NCBI RefSeq assembly: GCF_006539925.1
Contig: NZ_BJNY01000008.1
Span: 142,440-206,439, forward strand
Length of the DNA stretch: 64,000 nt
DNA from: Glutamicibacter uratoxydans
GTDB lineage: Bacteria > Actinomycetota > Actinomycetes > Actinomycetales > Micrococcaceae
Direction of reading: 5' to 3'
The notes under the pieces were generated by a model. It had not been told where the DNA came from, did no database searches, and was given only the letters and a program-made list of their open reading frames with translations. Position numbers and translations under genes: made by a program. The stretch's first letter is position 1. Each line of letters begins with the position of its first letter. Below, in pieces: positions 17,074 through 25,725 of this stretch.

Positions 17074-17589
17074 ATGAGCAACCTTGATTTGCAAGAGATC
17101 AATGCGATGACGCAAGAGCAGTTCGTCAACGACCTTGGCCCAGTTTTCGAGAATTCTCCATGGGTGGCCGAAGGCGCCTGGCAAAGGGGGCCTTTCGAGA
17201 GCGTTGCAGATTTGCACAGGGCAATGTTCGACGTTGTCAGTTCTTCGCCGCGAGCCCAGTTGTTGGACTTCCTTAACGCCCATCCTGAGCTGGCTGGAAA
17301 AGAAGCTCAAGCGGGGGAGATGACCAACGAGTCTGTGGGCGAGCAGTCAAGTGCTGGGCTTGATGCGTTGACTGCGCAAGAGCTCGCTCGCATGCAGCAG
17401 CTGAACCGTGAATATACCGCGCATCACGGTTTCCCATTTGTGATTGCGGTGCGCGGGCACACCAAGGAGTCAATCTTCTCGGAGTTCGAGCGCCGCAAGG
17501 GGCAAAGCACCGCTGCTGAGTTCAAAGATGCCTTGGCGCAGATCGCTATCATCTCGCGAGGGCGTTTAGACAGGCTCGTATCGGAATAA
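17074..17589 (+). CDS. uraD: 2-oxo-4-hydroxy-4-carboxy-5-ureidoimidazoline (OHCU) decarboxylase
   Basis: A 171-residue all-helical enzyme that decarboxylates OHCU to S-allantoin, the step after HIU hydrolase. Diagnostic motifs are SPWVAEGAW, LDFLNAHPELAGK with the catalytic His at residue 70, and the C-terminal NREYTAHHGFPFVIAVRGH. There is no signal peptide, so it is cytosolic. It is translationally close to the MFS gene (two-base gap). A segment of about 20 polar residues (AGEMTNESVGEQSSAG) links the halves, as in other family members. Urate oxidase is not in this window. Confidence 0.92.
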   Translation: MSNLDLQEINAMTQEQFVNDLGPVFENSPWVAEGAWQRGPFESVADLHRAMFDVVSSSPRAQLLDFLNAHPELAGKEAQAGEMTNESVGEQSSAGLDALTAQELARMQQLNREYTAHHGFPFVIAVRGHTKESIFSEFERRKGQSTAAEFKDALAQIAIISRGRLDRLVSE

Positions 17590-17597
17590 GGAAAAGG

Positions 17598-17638
17598 TGC
17601 ACCACGAGGCCGCAGCAACGCTGCGGCCTCGTGGTGCA
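17598..17638. terminator. Terminator-like hairpin after uraD
   Basis: A perfect 19-bp stem (17598-17616 with 17620-17638) closes on an AAC loop. There is no T-run, which is common in actinobacteria. It lies between the convergent uraD and deaminase genes. Confidence 0.75.
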
Positions 17639-17867
17639 TCAACTTGACCGCCGAATTTTCGGTATACCTAATCGCCCGAACTGTTCGATGTTGATTTTTA
17701 TGCGTTGAGCATTCTTGTGGTGAATTTCGGGGTGAAATTCCTTGGGCATCCCCGATTTTACAGGGATGGATTCACGCTGTGCTAGGTGCTATCGGGCAAA
17801 AGGAAATAGCCCCATACCCGGCAGAAATGATCTCCTGCTGGGGGCATGGGGCTAGAGGCCGTAGCGT

Positions 17868-18317
17868 CTATGCGCTGAAGAAGTTCCAGCGGTCTTCGTG
17901 CTCGGCAATGAAATCGCCAACCATGGCAATGCACTCTTCGTTGCCCAAGACCTCTACCTCGACGCCTTCGTTGCGCAGAACGTCCAGTCCGCCGGCGAAA
18001 TGCACATCTTCGCCCACGATGACTTTGCTGATTCCTGACACCAGTGCGGTGCCGCAGCACATGATGCAAGGTGCCTCGGTGGCTACCAAGACTGCGCCTG
18101 CTTCCTTTGCATAAGGCTTCTTCACATGATCGGTGAGGGCCTTGACCTCGGCATGTGCGAAGTAGTCGCTGTCTGGGATCTGGCGATTGCGGCCAAGGGA
18201 TACGATTTCTCCATCCACCACGAGGGCGGCGCCGAAAGGCATTCCGCCTTCGTCTACAGCTAGCCTCGCTTGGGCGATTGCCTGCGTCAATGCTTCAGCG
18301 TAAATGTTGTTGCTCAT
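17868..18317 (-). CDS. Cytosine deaminase-like nucleobase deaminase (FCY1-type)
   Basis: A 149-residue zinc deaminase of the cytidine/deoxycytidylate deaminase superfamily. Zinc and catalytic residues are His55-Ala-Glu57 (HAEV) and Cys84-x-x-Cys87 (APCIMC). The end resembles yeast cytosine deaminase: GISKVIVGEDVHFAGG, then LRNEGVEVEVLGNEECIAM and a WNFF tail. Likely substrates are cytosine, isocytosine or another nucleobase; guanine deaminase is less likely. AGGAG precedes ATG 18317. Its position beside uraD and a possible purine carrier suggests nucleobase salvage or use as nitrogen source (inference). Confidence 0.8.
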   Translation of the reverse strand: MSNNIYAEALTQAIAQARLAVDEGGMPFGAALVVDGEIVSLGRNRQIPDSDYFAHAEVKALTDHVKKPYAKEAGAVLVATEAPCIMCCGTALVSGISKVIVGEDVHFAGGLDVLRNEGVEVEVLGNEECIAMVGDFIAEHEDRWNFFSA

Positions 18318-18715
18318 GTTTTCTCCTGGGAAGATCCGTCGCTTGGCCAGCTAATGAGCGTGCGGCAGGGAGGGCGCTGCAGCACCCTCTGAATATATGT
18401 AAATGCCGGTCAAGCGGATTGAATTGTTCATTCGCCGCGGGGCGCGAACTTCTGAGGCCAAGTCAAATTAGAAACGCAACAAATCTACGTGCGGAGACTA
18501 GCGGCCAAGCATAATATTTGTATACCAAACGCTCATATAACAATCTATCCTCGGCGGGAATCTTTTGCAAAGGGGTTACGGGGAAATGTTAAAAATGAGT
18601 TTTTGGCTCAAAGCACGAAAGGCTTGCTTCCCGGGCAGCCATGGACAACCTGACGGCGAAACAGCGGGTTCGCCACCGAACCCGCTGTTGACCATGATGC
18701 ATGGAGGAACGCCGG
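18318..18715. other. 398-base gene-free region upstream of the deaminase
   Basis: It holds the deaminase promoter region on the minus strand and the AAA-ATPase terminator. TTGTATACCAA at 18518-18528 is a near-palindrome of the GTATAC kind seen in GntR operators; GGTATACC also occurs at 17661-17668, past the 3' end of the deaminase. From about 18,500 to 18,600 the DNA is AT-rich. No small ORF is convincing. Confidence 0.5.
18660..18689. terminator. Terminator of the AAA+ ATPase gene
   Basis: AACAGCGGGTTCG (18660-18672) pairs perfectly with 18677-18689 around CCAC, 26 bases beyond the stop of the leftward ATPase gene. Confidence 0.75.
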
Positions 18716-20215
18716 CTACTCGTCCTTGAAGCCTAGATCGGTCTCATCCTCTCCCAGGGCCATGGGGAAGTAGGAGCCGCTCATCGGGGAGTGGGCAATG
18801 TAGCCGAAGCTGGATGCTTCGCCGTCATCGTCGAAATCTTCCTCGTCTGGATTGGACGTGCCTCCCAGCAGGTTGCGCGTCAGCAGGGCCTGGTCGCTCA
18901 TGAGCTCGCGGGCGGCGGTCAAGAGATCTTCGTCTTTTGGCGATTGGGCCTTAATGGCTGCGATGAGCACCGTACGCCGGATCAGTTCTTTGACGAAGGA
19001 AGCCGTCGTCCCCTCGATGAGCTGCGCTACCTCAGCCAGGGTTTCTTCGCTGGCGTGCACATGCCCGCCATATAGTTTCAGCAAGGCCAGCCGTCCTTCA
19101 AGCTCGGGACGCGGAATCTCAACGGCAAGATCGATGCGCCCGGGGCGCTGCACCAGGGCCCGCTCCAGGGACTCGACGCGGTTGGTGGTCAGCACGAAGG
19201 CAACATCGGCATCAGCATCCAGTCCATCCAATGAATCGAGGACTTCGAAGAGCAGCGGCTGGGGGCCATGGCCGAAATGGCGGTCTTCAGCAATCAAATC
19301 GCAGTCTTCCAGGACGACTACGGCGGGCTGCAATGCACGGGCCATGGCGGTCGCCTCGCTGACCAGGGGCAGGGTATTTCCGTTGAGCAGGATCACCGTC
19401 TGGCCTTCGGCCTCTGAAGTCAGGTACCGCACGGTGTGGGTTTTTCCCGTCCCCGGAGGGCCGTAGAGCAGCACGCCGCGCTTCAGGTGGACGCCGTGGG
19501 AACGAAGAAAATCGCGGTTAAGCCCAATGCCCAGCACCTGCTCAGAGATCCGCTCCCGAACTCCCTCGGGAAGGATCAGCTCGTCTTTGCCAAGCTTCGG
19601 GCGCTCATGGAAAGCCACCCCAGCGTTGCTGTTTCCATAGTCCGAAGGCTTGAAGGAAATGACGTGCCCGCGGAAGACGCTCGTTTCACGCAGCTGCTCG
19701 CGGAACCCTGCGACGAATGCATCGCCGGCTTGCGGATCGGCTGCAATGATTTCCAAGGTGCACGTCTCGCGTCCAAAACGCGGATCTGCCCGGCGAAGGG
19801 CGACGGCAAGAGGCTTGCCAAGGTGCTTGAACAGGTGGATGCCGTAGGCGAGAAATCGGCGCTGCTGTCCTGGCCCAACAGCTAGGGAGGTGAAGATTGG
19901 CTCGGCGATGGACACATGCATCGATCCTGGATCGAGCATGTCTGCCAGATCCATGTGATTGCGTTCCTGGCCAGCAATGCCGATGATCGTCGCCTCGGGG
20001 TCGTGGCTGGCGAATTCTTCGAGCACGATATTGGCATCTGCCAGCCGATGGTTACCGAAGGTTTCGGTGAGCACCGAAACCGTATGCGGGGCAAAGCCCA
20101 AATATTGCTCGAGCACCGGCGCCAGCGGCTCTCCAGAAGGGGCTGGCTGCTGTTCCTGGGCAAGGCGCGCTAGCGTGGCGAAGGAATTCATAAATGCTGT
20201 GAGCGATTCATCCAT
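18716..20215 (-). CDS. AAA+ family ATPase
   Basis: A 499-residue protein. The N-terminal ~210 residues have no motif I recognise. The AAA+ core follows: Walker A YGPPGTGKTHT near residue 253, Walker B AVVVLEDCDLIAED near 300, sensor TTNRVE and arginine-finger region QRPGRID. This is the classic AAA (proteasomal ATPase/spastin-like) clade. The C-terminal ~55 residues are acidic (DEEDFDDDGEAS), possibly a disordered substrate- or partner-binding tail. It stands alone between oppositely arranged genes, so the partner is unknown. Protein remodelling is the family role; the substrate is not evident. Confidence 0.8.
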   Translation of the reverse strand: MDESLTAFMNSFATLARLAQEQQPAPSGEPLAPVLEQYLGFAPHTVSVLTETFGNHRLADANIVLEEFASHDPEATIIGIAGQERNHMDLADMLDPGSMHVSIAEPIFTSLAVGPGQQRRFLAYGIHLFKHLGKPLAVALRRADPRFGRETCTLEIIAADPQAGDAFVAGFREQLRETSVFRGHVISFKPSDYGNSNAGVAFHERPKLGKDELILPEGVRERISEQVLGIGLNRDFLRSHGVHLKRGVLLYGPPGTGKTHTVRYLTSEAEGQTVILLNGNTLPLVSEATAMARALQPAVVVLEDCDLIAEDRHFGHGPQPLLFEVLDSLDGLDADADVAFVLTTNRVESLERALVQRPGRIDLAVEIPRPELEGRLALLKLYGGHVHASEETLAEVAQLIEGTTASFVKELIRRTVLIAAIKAQSPKDEDLLTAARELMSDQALLTRNLLGGTSNPDEEDFDDDGEASSFGYIAHSPMSGSYFPMALGEDETDLGFKDE

Positions 20216-20277
20216 GGGCTGAGATTATCAGTTTTGCCGATTAAATAATTCCCTCCCACAATAAAGATTCCAACTCT

Positions 20278-21240
20278 TTATTCAAGGTGGTGCCGTTGGA
20301 TCAGCTTGCGCTGGACCAGTCTTCCGACCAGCACCATGAGGCCTGCAACAATGAGTGAAAGGAAAGCCAGGCCAGCGCGCTGGACACTCAGGTAGCCGAT
20401 GCTTTCATCACTGGTGATCGAGCTAAGCAGGATCACTGTGAGCGTCACTGAACTGACGCCGATGGCCGGCTGCCCGGCCAAGGAGCCGGCCACCGTTGCC
20501 ACAGCGCCGCAGGCAAGAACCGCCAGCGTCAGAACGGGGCTCGAAATCACGCCGACGAGCGCCGCAAGAACCGCGCCACCGGTGACCGCAGCCAGATAGC
20601 CCAGCACTGCCTTGTTGTTCTTCCGCAGCAGCAGGTCGGGCGTGAACATGATGCAGAAGGCCAACAGCGCCCAGTTGGCCCGATGGATTTCGAAGTAGCG
20701 ACTCAGCAGCACCAAGGCGAGGCAGCCAATGCCCAGCAAGGCGCTGTGCGCCAAGGCCAGCCGTGGGGCAATCGGCTTCGGCTTTCCTGCCAAGCCCATC
20801 AGCTGAGCCAGGACCAGAAGGTAGGCAGAGCCTGCCAGCGTTGCGAGGCCCACGGTCAGCCATTGGGAGTGGTCTGAATTCTGGGCGCTGAGCATCAGCA
20901 TGGCGGGCAGGATGGCCACTGCCTGCACGCTGTGTCTGGCAAACCAGCCCTGGACGAGGCACACCACCACCACTGCCAGCAGCAGCCACCAGCTCTCCGG
21001 GCCCAGATAGCTGCCGGCGGCGGCAACTGCGGCGCCGGCTCCGGCGGCAAACCAGCGCTCGCGCGGGGCCAATGCACGCACTACCGAGGTCATCAGGGCC
21101 AGGCCGATGCCCACGCCCAGCACCGCCTGCTGGGAGAACAGAACAGCGGCCAGGAGCACGGGAACCAGCATCAAGCCCACGAGCACCAGTGACCGCTTGA
21201 GCAGCCGGGGGAGATTAGGCCGTGCAGGTATTTCGTTCAC
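20278..21240 (-). CDS. FUSC-like polytopic membrane protein, paralogue A
   Basis: A 320-residue protein with about ten hydrophobic helices in two halves. Motifs LALMTSVVRALAPRERWFAAGAG, VQGWFARHSVQAVAILPAM and NWALLAFCIMFTPDLLL are repeated with small changes in the protein at 25722-26708, so the two are paralogues. The pattern resembles FUSC/aromatic-acid-exporter-like proteins, but I am not certain of the family. It ends the long leftward run of membrane-protein genes; an AT-rich inverted repeat (20260-20282) overlaps its stop codon and may be a weak terminator. The function is unknown; small-molecule efflux is a guess. Confidence 0.65.
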   Translation of the reverse strand: MNEIPARPNLPRLLKRSLVLVGLMLVPVLLAAVLFSQQAVLGVGIGLALMTSVVRALAPRERWFAAGAGAAVAAAGSYLGPESWWLLLAVVVVCLVQGWFARHSVQAVAILPAMLMLSAQNSDHSQWLTVGLATLAGSAYLLVLAQLMGLAGKPKPIAPRLALAHSALLGIGCLALVLLSRYFEIHRANWALLAFCIMFTPDLLLRKNNKAVLGYLAAVTGGAVLAALVGVISSPVLTLAVLACGAVATVAGSLAGQPAIGVSSVTLTVILLSSITSDESIGYLSVQRAGLAFLSLIVAGLMVLVGRLVQRKLIQRHHLE

Positions 21241-21249
21241 GGTGCCAGA

Positions 21250-22272
21250 CTAGTCGACGTCGGGCCGGGCTAGGCCCGGCTTCTTCATGGAGCGCTTCCA
21301 CAGCGCACCGGCAACAATTCCTAAAAGCAGCGGGCCGGCAACGTTGAAAATGCGCCAGATGATCAATGCCGCGAACACCGGTTCTTGAACCCCGCTGCCC
21401 GCCGCTTCGACGCAGGCCACAGCGATGAGCACATCCACTACGCCCATCCCCGACATGGGGAACGCGGTGAGCGGAAAGGCAAAGAGGAAAGCCACGGCAA
21501 TATCCGCCAGGGACAGGGTTTGAGCATCGATCCCGACGAAGCGCAGCGCCAGCAGGAGCAGCAATCCATCGCAGGCAACCATCCCCAGGGACACGAGGAT
21601 CGAGCGGGGGAAGGCGAAGCGGAACCTTGATTCGAGTTCCTGCTGGAACATCGTGCATTTTTCGGCCCACTCGCTCGGGCTGATGCTCTTCTTGAACCGG
21701 CAGGCCACTTTTCCGCAGCCTTCACCCAGCCTGCGGGCTGCCACTTCGGACCGGGTCATGATCAGCACCGCCGCGACCAGGAACGCCGCGATGCCCAGGC
21801 TGATGGCATCCAGCCAGCGCAGGCCCACGGTACGTCCGGTGGCAAAGACCAGCACGAACCCGAGCAGCGGAGCCGCGAAGCGCACGATGAAAAAAGTCAT
21901 CGCATTCATCGTCGTCCCGGCAATCGCCACCGGCGTCTTGACGCCCCAGGAGGAGAACATCGCCACGCGCAGCGCCATGTCGCTGGGCGGCGGGGCGAAG
22001 GCGGTGAGCGTGGACGCCGACATGTCATTGAGCGTCGCCCGGTACAGGGACACCCCTTCGATGTAGTAGGACAGGGGCGCGGCGTTGGCCACTTGGCGCA
22101 CCACCAGCACGGCGAGCAGCACCACCGGCTGCCACCACAGCAGGTGTGCCAGGGCTGACCCCACGGCATCCCAGTCGATGGACCGCATGAGCCGTGCAAT
22201 GGAGATCGCCGCGAAGGCCGACAGCGCAAAAAGCAGGACGCTGCGGATCCACGGTCTGCTCCCTGAGCTCAT
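21250..22272 (-). CDS. Flippase-like integral membrane protein (UPF0104/LPG synthase TM-domain family)
   Basis: A 340-residue protein with seven to eight membrane spans. The arrangement SYYIEGVSLYRATLNDMSASTLTAFAPPPSDMALRVA with an ALPR-like helix, the glycine-rich FPLTAFPMSGMGVVDVLI segment and the final FAALIIWRIFNVAGPLLLG match the lysylphosphatidylglycerol-synthase transmembrane family (YbhN/AglD-like). ATG 22272 avoids overlap with the upstream small gene; the frame is open to 22374. It lacks a soluble LPG-synthase domain. A role in lipid-linked glycan or phospholipid flipping is the family expectation. Confidence 0.75.
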   Translation of the reverse strand: MSSGSRPWIRSVLLFALSAFAAISIARLMRSIDWDAVGSALAHLLWWQPVVLLAVLVVRQVANAAPLSYYIEGVSLYRATLNDMSASTLTAFAPPPSDMALRVAMFSSWGVKTPVAIAGTTMNAMTFFIVRFAAPLLGFVLVFATGRTVGLRWLDAISLGIAAFLVAAVLIMTRSEVAARRLGEGCGKVACRFKKSISPSEWAEKCTMFQQELESRFRFAFPRSILVSLGMVACDGLLLLLALRFVGIDAQTLSLADIAVAFLFAFPLTAFPMSGMGVVDVLIAVACVEAAGSGVQEPVFAALIIWRIFNVAGPLLLGIVAGALWKRSMKKPGLARPDVD

Positions 22273-22292
22273 GCGTCCGGCCACCTGGGCCG

Positions 22293-22523
22293 CTACTTCT
22301 TCTTGCTCTGGAACCACGGCGTCATGGAGCCGATGACGAACCCGACGACCAGCAGTCCGAAGAACCAGAGCCACCCGGGCATCGTGATCTTAATGCCGAT
22401 CAGGTTCAAGGTGGCCATCTGGGTGTTGGAGAAGATGAAGACCAGCGCGATGATGGCCAGAATTATGGCAAGCACACGTGAGGTGGTGAAGAATCCTGCG
22501 CCGCCAGCGGGCTTTTGCGTCAT
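22293..22523 (-). CDS. Small LapA-domain (DUF1049) membrane protein
   Basis: A 76-residue protein with two membrane helices and the LapA-type signature FIFSNTQMATLNLIGIKI between them, ending in a basic SKKK tail. LapA-domain proteins in Gram-negatives take part in LPS assembly; in actinobacteria the role is unknown. It lies 20 bases upstream of the flippase-like gene and 52 downstream of the MFS gene, in the same direction. AAGGAG precedes ATG 22523. Confidence 0.75.
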   Translation of the reverse strand: MTQKPAGGAGFFTTSRVLAIILAIIALVFIFSNTQMATLNLIGIKITMPGWLWFFGLLVVGFVIGSMTPWFQSKKK

Positions 22524-22575
22524 GGGTGCTCCTTATGCGGTGATGATTAGGGCAGAGTCTACCTGCAGGCGCCCG

Positions 22576-24135
22576 CTATTCGGGGATTTCTCCCGGGCGG
22601 TACTTCGGCAGCCGCGAGGCGGGGACCGCCGCCGCCAGGCTGAGGCCGGCAAGGACCAGGAAGCCCAGTTTCAAGGTGCGCAGGCGCTGCTGCTCGTTGA
22701 TCTCCACCGCCCGGGCGACCTGCTCGTGTGTGGCGGTGGTATTCGCCAGCGCCTCCTTGAGCGCCTCATTGCTCATGAAGTCCACGTTGTCCAGGTCCAC
22801 CTGGGCCACCAGCTGCTCGGGCAGCTGCGGATTCTCCTGAACGCTGCTGGTGATGCCGGCGCTCAGCGTGGTCACCAGCACCGCGCCCATCACCGCTGTG
22901 CCCACCGCGGAGGCCAGATTCTGCGTGGTGCCGCGCAGCGAGCCCACATCGCCGGCAAGATGCTTCGGCGCGGCTGTGACAAGCACGTTGAAGACCAGGG
23001 TGACCAGCGCGCCCTGGCCGATGCCGAAGACCACCAGCCCCAGGATCGTTGGCAGGGTTTCCCAGTTGTTGGTGACGACGAAGGAAAGCCAGACCAGCGC
23101 CGCGGTAGTCAGCGTGAAAGAGAACAGTGCAATGGCGCGCGGAGTGTACTTCTTGTAGAAGCGCACAATCAGCGTCGCGGTGATGAATACCGTCAGGTTG
23201 AACGGCATCATGGCCAACGAGGTGTCGAAGGGGGTGCGTCCCTGGACCACTTGGATGTAGAGCGGCACGGTGAAGTTCACCGCCGCCTCCATGGCCACGA
23301 TGATGAACATGGCGTAGACCGCCGCGCGTTCGGCGGCGTGGTCCAGCACGCTCAGATCCACCAGCGGCACCTGGCCGCGGCGCATGCGGCCGCGGGTGCG
23401 CAGGAAGAACAGCTGCCCGAACACCAATCCCAGCACCACCAATACCGGGGCCGGGGAGAGCGGGCCCAGCGCGAATGGAGCCGTATCGCTGGCCAGCAGC
23501 ACACCCCAGCCGTTGAGGTTGTTGAAGCCCAGGGTCAGCAGCACGATCGCCGCGCCCACCAGCGCGGAGGCCAGCAGGTCGATCTTCACGGCGGGATCAG
23601 GCTGGTCGGCGCGCAGCTTGAAGCTCAAGGCAACCACTGCCACTGCCAGGACCAGGGTGACGGCGAAGATCGGCCGCCAGCCCACGAAGGTGCCCAGCGA
23701 GCCCACCGCGGTCGCCTGCTGCTCGCCCTTGTAGTTCTCGGCAATCAGCGCCACCAGCGCCGGGACGATGATCGCGGCCGCCGCGCCGGCCAGCACCTGT
23801 CCGCCGATGGCCCAGGCGACGGTTGGCCCCAAGAGCATCATCAGTGAGGAGGCGATGAACACCAGCAGCGTGCAGCGGAAGATCAGCACCCAGCCCACGC
23901 GCTGTCCGAGCTTTGCACCGGTCATCACCAGCGCGGCCACCGACAGGCCGTAGACCACGATGGTGGATCCCGCTGTGGTGGGCGGCACCCCGAAGTCCTG
24001 AACCATCCCGCCCAGGGAGATCGGCAGCGCAGAGACGTTGAATGACATGAGCACCTGGGCCAGGAACAGGCCGGCCATGGGCGCCCAGGAGCGTTTTTCA
24101 AGCTCCGCGGCCCTGGATTCTGGTGAAGCAGGCAT
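22576..24135 (-). CDS. MFS drug-resistance transporter (DHA2-like), apparently missing one helix
   Basis: A 519-residue transporter of the 14-span class, with the usual large loop (DLDNVDFMSNEALKEALANTTATH) before the last span. TM4 (GGQVLAGAAAAIIVPALVALIAENY) is followed almost at once by ATAVGSLGTFVGWRPIF. In relatives I recall, TM5 with motif C (GxxxGPxxGG-like) lies between GSLG and GW. Here about 20-25 residues appear absent, yet the frame is intact. The protein may therefore be an altered or non-functional exporter. The gene starts 30 bases after the SLC13-like gene ends. Confidence 0.75.
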   Translation of the reverse strand: MPASPESRAAELEKRSWAPMAGLFLAQVLMSFNVSALPISLGGMVQDFGVPPTTAGSTIVVYGLSVAALVMTGAKLGQRVGWVLIFRCTLLVFIASSLMMLLGPTVAWAIGGQVLAGAAAAIIVPALVALIAENYKGEQQATAVGSLGTFVGWRPIFAVTLVLAVAVVALSFKLRADQPDPAVKIDLLASALVGAAIVLLTLGFNNLNGWGVLLASDTAPFALGPLSPAPVLVVLGLVFGQLFFLRTRGRMRRGQVPLVDLSVLDHAAERAAVYAMFIIVAMEAAVNFTVPLYIQVVQGRTPFDTSLAMMPFNLTVFITATLIVRFYKKYTPRAIALFSFTLTTAALVWLSFVVTNNWETLPTILGLVVFGIGQGALVTLVFNVLVTAAPKHLAGDVGSLRGTTQNLASAVGTAVMGAVLVTTLSAGITSSVQENPQLPEQLVAQVDLDNVDFMSNEALKEALANTTATHEQVARAVEINEQQRLRTLKLGFLVLAGLSLAAAVPASRLPKYRPGEIPE

Positions 24136-24165
24136 GTGGGTCGATCCTTTCTTCGGTGCTGCTGG

Positions 24166-25725
24166 CTAGAACGGCCAGATGATCGGGACGAGCACTACCG
24201 CGACGAGGCCGAAGAGCAGCAGGTTCGGCAGCCCGAGCTTCCAGTAGTCCCCGAAGCTGTATCCGCCGGGCTCCTGGATCATCAGGTTGCCCGCGGTGGC
24301 CACCGGGGTGAGGAATGACGCCGCTCCGGCAACGGTGATCGCCATCATCATGGGCATCGGGGAGACCCCGGTGCTCTGAGCCACCGCCACGGCGATCGGC
24401 GCCACGATCAGCACCGTGGCCAGGTTGCTGATGAACTGGCCCAGCAGCATCACCACGATGACAATGCCCAGAAGCATGATGCGCGGGGAGGAGCCGCCGA
24501 GGTATTTCATCAGCCCGGCGGCAATCACCTCCGCCGCGCCGCTGGTTTGAATGGCGGTGGACAGCGGGATCATGCCGGCGACGATGACCAGCGTCGGCAG
24601 GGAGATGGACCGCTGCGCCTGCTCCACGCTCAGGGTGCGCGCCAGCACCAGCACCCCGGCCGCTGCCAGCACCGTGATCGCCGCGGGGACCAGCCCGGTG
24701 GCCAGCACCACGCACATCAGCACCAGCACCGCCGCCGCAACATAGGAGCGCGGCCCGAGCACCACTGCCTGGCGGCGGACCTGCTCGGGGCTGTCCACCG
24801 GAAGGACCCCGGGATGCGCGGCCTTGGCCTCCACCGCATCCCATCCGCCGCGCAGCACCAGCACGTCGCCCGCCTGCAGCTTCGCCCTGCCCAGCGCCTC
24901 GCCCTGCCGGTGGATGGCGGAGACGACCAGCTGTTTGGACTCGGTGAGCATTCCGGGGAAGACGATATCCCCGATGAATTCGGAGCGGGGAGGGATCAGC
25001 ACCTCGGTGATGCCGTCGGAGTAGGAGACCTTCGAGGAATCCTCGTCCAGGCCGTAGGCCGCCGCCAGGGTCTGGACGTGGCGGCTCAGGTCCCGCGGGG
25101 CGCTGCTGGAAGCATGGGCGGGCAGCAGCTTGGGGCCCAGGAATAGGCAGAGCAGGATGGTTCCGGTCAGCAGCGGGATGCCGACCAGCGCGAATTCGAA
25201 GAAGCCGAAGGGCCGCCCGCCCGCCTGGACCGACAGTTCGGAGACCAGCACGTTGATCGGCGTGCCGAGCAGGGTGAGCATGGAACCGGCATGGGCGGCG
25301 AAGGCCAGCGGGATCAAGACCTTGGACGGCGGCTGCCCGGTGCGCGTGGCAAGCATCGCGGCCACCGGGACCAGGGCCGCCACGGCCCCGTTCACGCTGA
25401 TCAGTGCGGTCAGGCCCGCGGAGAGCAGCATCAGGGCGATGACCACCCGGGAACGCTTCTCGCCCACCTTGCCGGCCAGCTGCGACCCGGCCCAGGCGGT
25501 GATGCCGGTGGCTTCCAGGGCATCGCTGACCACGAACAGGCCCGCCAGATACACCACGATGGGGTCGCCGAACCCGGCAATCGCCTGCTCGAAGCTCACC
25601 GCGCCGGCGAAGTAGAGCGCCAGGGCGACCCCGAGCGCCACCAGGGCCGGGGAGACCTTGTTCCAGATGAAAACGATGATTGACAGGCCGAGCACTGCAA
25701 AGGTGCTGATCATGGGGTCGATCAT
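24166..25725 (-). CDS. SLC13/DASS-type anion transporter with RCK_C (TrkA-C) domain
   Basis: A 519-residue transporter. Two blocks of membrane helices flank a soluble central RCK_C domain at about residues 210-290 (TEVLIPPRSEFIGDIVFPGM, LQAGDVLVLRGGWDAV). The ion-transport-superfamily hairpins TLLGTPINVLVSE and FLTPVATAGNLMIQEPGGY carry the (S/T)-x-P and N-x substrate/sodium signatures. Di-/tricarboxylates, sulfate or similar anions are typical substrates. ATG 25725 overlaps the FUSC-like stop by four bases. An alternative longer frame here is a shadow with no family motif. Confidence 0.85.
   Translation of the reverse strand: MIDPMISTFAVLGLSIIVFIWNKVSPALVALGVALALYFAGAVSFEQAIAGFGDPIVVYLAGLFVVSDALEATGITAWAGSQLAGKVGEKRSRVVIALMLLSAGLTALISVNGAVAALVPVAAMLATRTGQPPSKVLIPLAFAAHAGSMLTLLGTPINVLVSELSVQAGGRPFGFFEFALVGIPLLTGTILLCLFLGPKLLPAHASSSAPRDLSRHVQTLAAAYGLDEDSSKVSYSDGITEVLIPPRSEFIGDIVFPGMLTESKQLVVSAIHRQGEALGRAKLQAGDVLVLRGGWDAVEAKAAHPGVLPVDSPEQVRRQAVVLGPRSYVAAAVLVLMCVVLATGLVPAAITVLAAAGVLVLARTLSVEQAQRSISLPTLVIVAGMIPLSTAIQTSGAAEVIAAGLMKYLGGSSPRIMLLGIVIVVMLLGQFISNLATVLIVAPIAVAVAQSTGVSPMPMMMAITVAGAASFLTPVATAGNLMIQEPGGYSFGDYWKLGLPNLLLFGLVAVVLVPIIWPF

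Noticed and set aside
22303..23847. A plus-strand 514-residue frame rich in Gln/His/Arg
   Set aside because: It is a shadow of the MFS gene on the opposite strand, with the composition expected of a complement and no known domain.
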